DNA of 64,000 bases from Carya illinoinensis. Its lineage: Eukaryota; Streptophyta; Magnoliopsida; Fagales; Juglandaceae. Where the stretch lies: contig NC_056762.1 of assembly GCF_018687715.1 (NCBI RefSeq), positions 40,469,520 through 40,533,519 of the forward strand, read 5' to 3'. The notes under the pieces were generated by a model. It saw nothing but the letters and a program-made list of their open reading frames with translations. It did not search any database and was not told where the DNA came from. Position numbers and translations under genes: made by a program. Shown here one piece after another: positions 57,345 through 64,000 of the stretch (the stretch's first letter is position 1; each line of letters begins with the position of its first letter).

Positions 57345-58359
57345 TTAAAACCAAAACTTCTTTAACAGTTTATTAATTCTACAAGTAATGGAAATAGGCA
57401 ACAAGAAAATCCTCATTGCAAAGATGGGGATAGCTTGTTTGCAATGAGGATTTTCTTGTAGAACAGATTTAAGCAAAATTTCTCTTCCAGCTACAGATAA
57501 GCTATTAGTCTTCCAATTTTTCACCCTAGACCATATCCTATCAAGAAGAGAATGAAAAGAACTTGCTTTAGATCTATCAATCACATCAAGCAAGCCAAGA
57601 TTTCTCTCAAATGATCCTTTCGACTTAATGACCGTGATAGTTAGAAAATTATCCATTATCTTTGCTGAAGTATTCCTACTAAAATGGATTTATGTTTTTT
57701 TTCCTTATTAAGCATTTGACCAGAGGCCTTCTCATAGACTTATAATATAAAAAGTATCATACTCCATTCAAGAGAATTAGCCTTACAAAAACAAAAAAAG
57801 ATTATCATTTGCTAAAAAAAAAAAAAATGATTCACATACACATGGCCTCCACCAATAGGTACACTTGAAATGATACCATGAGATTCAGCTTGAAACAGCA
57901 TGTTGGACAATGCTTCAACATAGATGACGAATAGATAGGGAGAGAGAGGATCTCCTTGTCTAATGCCTCTAGTAGGATTAAAAGATGAGCAAACCTCACC
58001 ATTCAGCAACAAAGAGAATGAAACTAATGTGATGCAATTCATTATCAATAAAATCCGCTGATTAGCAAACCAAACCTTTCCATTACAGCTTTTAAAAAAC
58101 TCCACTATACCCTATCATATGTCTTACTCATATCTAGCTTTGATGCCATAAAACCAGATTTGCCAAACATTCTAGTATTCATTGAATGAAGGGTCTCATA
58201 TGCAACAATCATATTATCAGTGATCATCCTGTCTGGAATAAAAGCACTTTGATTCATTGATATGATATAGGGTAAAATAGACTTAAGTCTATTAGTCAGG
58301 ACTTTAGCAACAATCTTATAGCATACATTGCAAAGGCTTATAGGTCTTAAATCTGTCAC
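57345..58359 (-). pseudogene. LINE reverse transcriptase, copy 2, broken
   Basis: 58359-58105 reads [20 protein letters not shown], then [20 protein letters not shown] and [13 protein letters not shown]. 58105-57812 has TRGIRQGDPLSPYLFVIYVE and ends at the A-tract before the degraded catalytic box. 57656-57345 contains the extra residues encoded by the templated insertion (ENPHCKQ). Not functional. Confidence 0.83.
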
Positions 58360-58602
58360 CCTTTTAGGTTATTTAAATTTTCAGATCAAGGTTGTATAGG
58401 TGTCATTCATACATCTAAGGGAGCATCAATGGTTAAGAATATGCAAAACATACTTATAGGTATCCTCACCAATAGCACTCGAATTAGATTGATAGAACTG
58501 TGCCGGGAAACCATCAGGGCCTGGGGACCCTAATGGTCTCATTTTGAATATAGCAACCCTGACCTCCTCCTCTGTGAATGGCTTCATTAATCCTTGATTC
58601 AT

Positions 58603-58812
58603 TTATGTTGTAACCTTTGGGGACATCCCTTGTAAACATTCATTGAAATCTCCAATATTTGAAGAGGTAAACAGCTTTGCATAGAAATCTGAAAAAACTA
58701 ATACAACTTGACCTTTTTCTGAGACCATACAACCATTCTTGTCTTGTATTTGATAAATGGAATTGCTCGTTTTTCTTTGAGTGGCCTGCTTATAAAAGTA
58801 ATTAGTATTCAT
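58603..58812 (-). pseudogene. LINE pre-RT segment, copy 2
   Basis: 69 codons nearly identical to 25866-26075 (MNTNYFYKQATQRKTSNSIY). It is the upstream limit of recognisable coding sequence. Confidence 0.7.
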
Positions 58813-59037
58813 ATCCCCATGTTAAAAGCCAATGTTGTTTATCCCTCCATTTCCACTTCAGGGGCTGCATCTTCTGGATTCAACCAATGAATATACATGC
58901 ATTTAAAGCATACAATTCAAAATAAGAAAAATTTTATATAATATACTATCATCACACTTTCATCCCACTAAGTAATATGTGACACATTTATTACAATTGA
59001 ATGATCTTTTATTACATGATTCTTTATCATCCAATGG

Positions 59038-59397
59038 TGATTATTAATGAATGAGGAATCAGCTGCCACACAAAAAGAGCAAAACCGAGAGAGCAACAAC
59101 ACTACATCAGCTGCCACACAAAAGGAGTAGGACAGAGAGCACAACACCACTACATGCCCAACAGATTCTCAACAGAATGGATAGTGATATTTCAGGCTGT
59201 ACACTCTTGGGGGCAATATTGTACATTCATTTATTTTTTTATGTATAGATGGTTATTACATCTCTTATATAAATAGGCTACTGTATAGATTTACGAAGAT
59301 AGAATTCTTGAATACAAAACAGAGTATTTTTCTCTTCATCTCCATTGTTGTTCTGCAACTTTTCTTCTAGTAAACCAGACCTTCACTAAATCTATCA
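59038..59397 (+). mobile_element. 5' LTR of copia element, copy 2 (left edge uncertain)
   Basis: The right edge at ...TCTATCA is followed by the primer site TGGCATCAGAGCC. A TATAAATA box-like motif lies at about 59267 with transcribed-leader-like DNA after it. The left end lies somewhere between 58878 and 59060. Confidence 0.6.
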
Positions 59398-59410
59398 TGG
59401 CATCAGAGCC
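59398..59410 (+). other. primer binding site of copia element, copy 2
   Basis: TGGCATCAGAGCC, directly after the LTR, resembling the Met-tRNA-type primer site. The same sequence is at 26649-26661 in copy 1. Confidence 0.75.
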
Positions 59411-60597
59411 TCCCCCTTAACCTCCCACTCTCAACCTTACCGATCTTAGCAATCCAAACAATCCATACCGACTAGAAACCTCTGATAATCCCAGTACTCT
59501 TCTGGTCACGGAACCTCTCACTACCGAAAATTACTCCACTTGGTCCAGATCCATTCAAAGAGCTCTTAGGGCCAAGAATAAACTCGGACTTATTGATGGA
59601 ACCATTGCCAAACCTACCTTTACCTCTGAAACACTCCTCTCATTGTGGGAACGATGCAACGATATGCTTGTGTCCTGGCTTCAAAATGCTATCAGCCTAC
59701 CACTTCGTTCGTCTGTGGCATTTGTTAATGATGCACGGGAATTATGGCTGGAACTATAAGATCGTTTCTCCCCCCTGGTCCCCGCATCTATGAATTGAAG
59801 AAAACCCTTGCAAACTTGTCACAAGAAACCGATACAGTCAACTCCTACTATGGAAAACTTAAATCCCTTTGGGATGAGCTCTCTTTTTATGACCCTCTAC
59901 CTGTTTGTTCCTGTGCCTCAACCAAACTCATCTCTGACCGATACCAACGAGACTGTGTGATTCAGTTTCTTATGGGCCTCCATGATTCCTTCACAAATGT
60001 TCGTGACCAGCTTATGTTGCTTGAACCTCTACCACCTGTCAACAAGGTATTTTCCTACATTCAACAACAAGAGAGGCATCATCTCATCACTTCACCTGCT
60101 CCTCCAGTTGATACTATTGCATTAGCTGCCCATAGACCATTTCCTTTTTCTCCCAAGCGAGACAAACCTTACTGCCCTCATTGTAAAATCACGGGCCATA
60201 CTTTGGCTCAATGCTTCAAATCTAGAAATGTCGCAGCCCCTGTTTGTACACATTGTGAAATGACTGGACACACTGTTGACCGTTGCTACAAACTTCACGG
60301 CTACCCACCTGGACACAAGTATCATAGGCCACGTCTCAATGCTGTCTCCATTGAAGCACCTCCTTCGGCAACCAACAATGACTCAAACATGGTGTTTACT
60401 AAAGAGCAATATCAAGAACTTGTAGCCTTGCTCCACAACAAGAACTCGGCTGCTTCTCCATCTGCAAACCAACTCCAAACAGTTTCTCCAACTCAACATC
60501 ATATTTTATCAGCTGCTGGTATCTCTTTGTGTTTATCCTCTTTTTATTCTAAACCTTGGATCATTGACACGGGGGCTACAAATCATATGATCATATG
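59411..60597 (+). pseudogene. copia gag with two zinc knuckles and protease start
   Basis: Gag N-terminal codons run from 59411 (YRLETSDNPSTLLVTEPLTT, LLSLWERCNDMLVSWLQNAI) to a TAA at 59757 in LWLEL*, shared with copy 1. After a frameshift, the open frame to 60598 gives PRIYELKKTLANLSQETDTV, WDELSFYDPLPVCSC and FLMGLHDSFTNVRDQLMLLE. It then has two CCHC knuckles, YCPHCKITGHTLAQCF and VCTHCEMTGHTVDRCY, and the protease signature WIIDTGATNHM. An 8-bp tandem duplication (ATCATATG at 60582-60597) introduces TGA and shifts the frame within the protease. Gag packages the RNA; the paired knuckles bind it. Confidence 0.88.
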
Positions 60598-61629
60598 ATC
60601 TACAGCCCCTCCTTTTTCACCACAATAACATCAACCATATCCAATTTTGTTAAACTCCCAAATGGTGCAGTAGCTACAGTCACTCACATTGGTATCGTGC
60701 AAGTAACAAAAACTTTTCTCCTTCATGATGTTTTATGTGTTCCCAATTTTCATTTTAATTTGTTGTCTGCAACTAAGCTTGCCAAACAAGTGCATTGTTC
60801 TCTCATGTTTTTCTCTGATGTTTGCTTTATACAGGGCCTTTCTCCTTGGACAACGATTGGGAAGGGTAGCCTACTACATGGTCTCTATCATTTACACACC
60901 GAAGATATTTCACCTCAAGCTTTAGTCCATACTTTTCCACAACATTTTACTATTCCAAATTCCATTTCAGCCTTGGTTCAACCTCTCGACAGTGCTCATA
61001 ATTTATGGCATTGTCGATTAGGTCACCCCTCTCATGCTCGCATGTTACACATACATGATATCAATGTATCCACTCATATGAATATCAATGAAAATTTACC
61101 TTGTCTTACTTGTCCTCTTGCCAAGCAAACACGGCTTCCATTTCCTTCTTGCACTAATTTAACTTATGCTTGCTTTGACATTGTTCACTGTGATTTATGG
61201 GGACCACACCACATTTCAGACCACAATGGTTCTCGGTTTTTCCTCACTATTATTGACGACTTCTCTCGTTGCACTTGGGTATATATTCTGAAAAATAAAT
61301 TTGATGCGCGTTCTTGTTTAAAATCTTTTTGCAATCTGGTTGTCACTCAATTTAATACAAAAATTAAAACCTTGCGTAGTGACAATGGTCTTGAATTTTC
61401 CATGACTGCATTCTACTCTAAACATGGCATAATTCATCAAACCTCTTGTGTCGAAACCCCCCAACAAAATGGCGTGGTTGAAAGAAAACATCGTCATCTT
61501 CTTCAAGTGGCTTGTGCATTGCGTTTCCAATCTGGAATACCATTAGAATTCTGGTCTGCTTGTGTTCTTACAGCCACCTACTTAATAAACCGTATTCCCA
61601 CCCCTCTTCTTCACAACAAAGCCATATGA
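60595..61629 (+). pseudogene. copia protease end, GAG-pre-integrase and integrase
   Basis: A 344-codon open frame. Protease strand DVLCVPNFHFNLLSATKLAK; histidines in NLWHCRLGHPSHARML; Cys pair LPCLTCPLAKQ. The integrase triad is in VHCDLWGPHH (Asp), LRSDNGLEFS (Asp) and PQQNGVVERKHRHLLQ (Glu), followed by [20 protein letters not shown]. It ends in a TGA at 61627 caused by a one-base shift before [10 protein letters not shown]. The catalytic triad is complete. Confidence 0.9.
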
Positions 61630-61633
61630 AGTC

Positions 61634-62335
61634 TTGTTCAATAAACATCCCTCCTACTCACATCTTCGTGTCTTCGGGTGCCTTGCATTTGCTTCCACCT
61701 CCTCTAACCATCGTCATAAATTCGATCCTCGTAGTCGACGTTGTGCCTTTATTGGCTATCCTTTTGGTGTGAAAGGCTATCAGCTACTTGACCTTAACAC
61801 TCATAAAATTTTCATTTCAAGGGACATTATCTTTCATGAAACTCTATTCCCATTCCAAAATCCATCTTTGCTTCCCACGTCATCTACTGCCTCCCCTTCT
61901 TCCTTGTTTCTCAATTTCCAATTACCTGATCCAGACTCTATACCACCACACTCTCAATACACTCAGCAATATACAGTCACTAAAACACCTTCTTCACCTC
62001 CCATTAACACATCCACAACACCCCCTCCTCCTTTAGTTCGTAGGTCTACTCGCTCCCGTCGCCCTCCCCCTCATTTAAGTGACTTTATATGCTCCCCACC
62101 AATGGTTCCTCCACCTTCTCAAACAATGCTACTTAACCCAGAGTCAGAGACGTGTAACCAGGCTGCTTCCTTATCTTTGTCCACGGCAAGGCCCTACAAC
62201 TCAGGTGAACCATTTCCACTCTCCTCTTCTATTTCCTTTCATAAACTTTCTTCCTCTTATCATGCTTTTATTTCTACTTTGTCTGCCACATTTGAAACTA
62301 CATCTTATGGAGAAGCTGTCAAGTATCCTCACTAG
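61634..62335 (+). pseudogene. copia integrase C-terminal part and linker
   Basis: 233-codon open frame: [40 protein letters not shown] and [21 protein letters not shown] proline/serine-rich linker with [20 protein letters not shown] follows, a typical region between integrase and RT. It stops at TAG 62333 in place of a Trp codon just before CEAMNSEI. Confidence 0.88.
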
Positions 62336-62344
62336 TGTGAGGCT

Positions 62345-63397
62345 ATGAATTCTGAAATATCTGCTCTTGAACACAACCATACTTGGTCACTTGTTGATTT
62401 ACCACCTGGTAAGCATGCCATTGGCTCCAAATGGATTTTTAAAGATAAGCATAATTCTGATGGGAGCATTGAGCGCTACAAAGCTCGTCTTGTCGCCAAA
62501 GGATTTACACAACAAGAGGGATTTGACTACAATGAAACCTTTGCACCGATAGCAAAACTTGTTACTGTTCAGACCTTGTTAGCAGCTGCCTCTATCAAAG
62601 GCTGGTTTCTTAGGCAATTTGATGTTCAAAATGCTTTCCTCCACGGCGACTTGGAAGAAGAAGTTTTCATGCGCAAACCCCCTGGTTATTTCAAAGGATT
62701 CCCAAATCAGGTGTGCCGCTTACACAAGAGTATCTATGGATTAAAACAAGCCCCGCGACAATGGTATTCCAAGTTTTCTCAGGCCTTGTTCACTTCCGGA
62801 TTTCAGCAATCTGAGGCTGATCACAGCCTCTTTACTCGGTTACAAAATGGCTCTTTCACGGCACTTCTCGTCTATGTTGACGACATCATTATGGCCAGCT
62901 CAAACATGGACTCTATTGCTGCTCTTCAGTCATTTCTCAGTGAGCAATTTCAAATTAAATGTCTTGGTGATCTTCGCTATTTTCTTGGCATTGAAGTAGC
63001 TCCTTCCTCCAAGGGTATATCTATTTGTCAACGAAAGTATACTCTTGATATATTATCTGATGCTGGTGCTCTTGATACTCGACCACTCAAATTGCCAATG
63101 GAACAAAACTTAAAGCTCCGAATAGATGATGGACAGCCTTTCTTGGATCCTCTCCCTTATCGTCGTTTGATTGGTCGATTAATTTATCTCACAATTACTC
63201 GCCCAGATATAAGCTACGATGTCCATGTTTTAAGTCAATTTATGACTTTTCCCACTTCCTCACATCAACATGCAGCGCACCAGGTTCTTCGCTATCTCAA
63301 GAATGCACTTGGTCAAGGACTACTTTTTCCATCCAGCTCCTCCCTTCATCTTCGAGGATACACTGACTCAGATTGGGCCTCCTGCCCCGATTTCTAG
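62345..63397 (+). pseudogene. copia reverse transcriptase, largely intact frame
   Basis: 350-codon open frame with the full RT set: NHTWSLVDLPPGKHAIGSKW, RYKARLVAKGFTQQEGFDYN, RQFDVQNAFLHGDLEEEVFM, YGLKQAPRQWYSKFSQALF, the catalytic LLVYVDDIIMASS, CLGDLRYFLGIEV, YRRLIGRLIYLTITRPDISY and the first RNase H strand GYTDSDWASCP. All catalytic Asp are present. It ends through a one-base frameshift near 63390. As part of a broken polyprotein it is unlikely to be functional. Confidence 0.9.
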
Positions 63398-63760
63398 TCA
63401 CTCCATCACGGGTTTTTGTATCTTCCTTGGCTCCTCATTGATCACATGGCGATCAAAGAAGCAAACCGTGGTCTCTCGCTCCTCTGCTGAAGCTAATTAT
63501 CAAGCCATGGAAACTACTTCTTGTGAACTACAATGGCTCTCTTACATTTTACAGGACTTGCATATCTCGGTCTCACTTCCAGCTGATCTCTACTGCGATA
63601 ATCAAGTTGCCATACATGTTGCAGCAAATTCGGTGTTTCACGAGCGCATAAAGCACATCGAGATAGATTGCCACCTCATTCGAGATAAAATTCAATCTGG
63701 TTTTTTGCGCACTAGTCATGTTCGTTCTTCACTCCAGCTTGCTGATGTCTTCATCAAGGC
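63391..63760 (+). pseudogene. copia RNase H, cut by an LTR insertion
   Basis: In a shifted frame after 63391: SSHSITGFCIFLGSSLITWR, SRSSAEANYQAMETTSCELQ (catalytic Glu), LYCDNQVAIHVAANSVFHER (Asp) and KHIEIDCHLIRDKIQSG, up to LQLADVFIKA. There the LTR begins at 63761. Codons beyond, up to a stop at 63803, are LTR-derived. The 3' end of this copia element must lie past the inserted element, outside the window. Confidence 0.88.
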
Positions 63761-64000
63761 TGTGACGCCCCCAAATTCCTTTTGGGATCAGACGGACAGT
63801 TGAAGCGTCGAGACATGCAACACAAGGTTACCTGCCCCCGTTCATGACATATAAGATGCAATGTTCCTAACATGCATCTAACATTATGCAATATTCGCAG
63901 CGGATAATTTTTTTTTTTTTAACAATACTATGCACCAAATTGAAAATATTCCAAATGCTTAAAACATACTTCATACATAAAGACCCATTGAATAACTAAG
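63761..64000 (-). mobile_element. large LTR of the 46309-49889 family, running out of the window
   Basis: Starts TGTGACGCCCCCAAATTCC and follows 46309-46550 closely for the visible 240 bp, in the same orientation (sense minus). The target base run before it is AAGGC. Whether it is a solo LTR or a full element cannot be seen. Confidence 0.9.

Larger units (their letters stand above)
55638..58877 (-). mobile_element. LINE with ~18-bp target duplication, copy 2
   Basis: Flanks AGGGGCTGCATCTCCTGG (55638-55655) and AGGGGCTGCATCTTCTGG (58860-58877). Same truncated content as 22914-26140. It is slightly better preserved at the RT start, where the frame reading 58359-58105 has no frameshift, and carries a 21-bp templated insertion near 57440. 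Confidence 0.9.
37626..60420 (+). repeat. segmental duplication, copy 2
   Basis: Direct-orientation counterpart of copy 1. Copy-specific features are a 3.58-kb solo LTR (46309-49889), 2.68 kb at 52608-55286 that copy 1 lacks, and a 22-bp templated inverted repeat at 57401-57459. Shared features are the chromovirus with CAATC flanks, its LINE-in-LTR, the loss of the RT catalytic box, the (GA)n stretch, the 18-bp-flanked LINE and the copia 5' end. Confidence 0.9.

Noticed and set aside
59398..59420. Met start overlapping the copia primer site
   Set aside because: The ATG within ATCATGGCATCAGAG leads to a stop after seven codons and coincides with the tRNA primer site; not taken as the gag start.
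60725..60925. 66-codon plus frame within copia integrase and similar small frames at 61512, 61788, 62079 and 62367
   Set aside because: Out-of-frame shadows of the copia polyprotein.

Overview
The window is nuclear DNA of a flowering plant, most likely a woody dicot. It is AT-rich and packed with 5'-truncated L1-type LINEs, Ty1/copia and Ty3/gypsy (chromovirus) elements, MITE-like elements and large LTRs. It holds one clearly intact host gene, with GT-AG introns and the plant-specific NCL architecture. A family of short TTTGGATGTTGAG/GAGATGAGATGA-type repeats is reminiscent of Fagales (walnut/hickory) genomes, but this is an impression from memory, not a determination.

Layout. 1-1.6 kb: no recognisable gene, but a (GA)60 tract in a pyrimidine-rich leader-like stretch that may be the 5' region of a minus-strand gene lying to the left. 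1.6-27.7 kb: copy 1 of a large direct segmental duplication. 27.7-31.2 kb: a mosaic junction, a plus-strand LINE 3' end, an old LTR remnant with a minisatellite, and a small unidentified coding fragment. 32.16-36.47 kb (minus strand): an intact seven-exon gene for an EF-hand Na+/Ca2+ exchanger-like protein (NCL, 585 aa). 37.6-60.4 kb: copy 2 of the duplication, followed by the rest of a decayed copia element. That element is cut at 63761 by another large LTR which runs out of the window.

The duplication is the organising feature. In order, both copies carry a pair of small MITE-like repeats, a minus-strand LINE fragment, a ~200-bp tandem-repeat block, a minus-strand chromovirus with the same CAATC target duplication, a host-like stretch with a (GA)n tract, a minus-strand LINE with a ~18-bp target duplication, and the 5' end of a plus-strand copia element. 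Later events differ between copies. Copy 1 gained an internal duplication, a MITE with a TTA target duplication, a 5'-truncated copia element, a LINE with a 519-codon open frame that replaces 2.7 kb, and a mosaic junction. Copy 2 gained a 3.6-kb solo LTR with a GCAGC target duplication and hairpin-forming minisatellite units, plus a 22-bp templated inverted repeat. The paired copies therefore give before/after views of many insertions.

Almost all transposon reading frames are broken by stops, frameshifts or loss of catalytic residues. I see no operon-like or novel multi-gene system, no CRISPR array, and no RNA gene I can support. All homology statements are by eye from translated motifs and repeat comparison.
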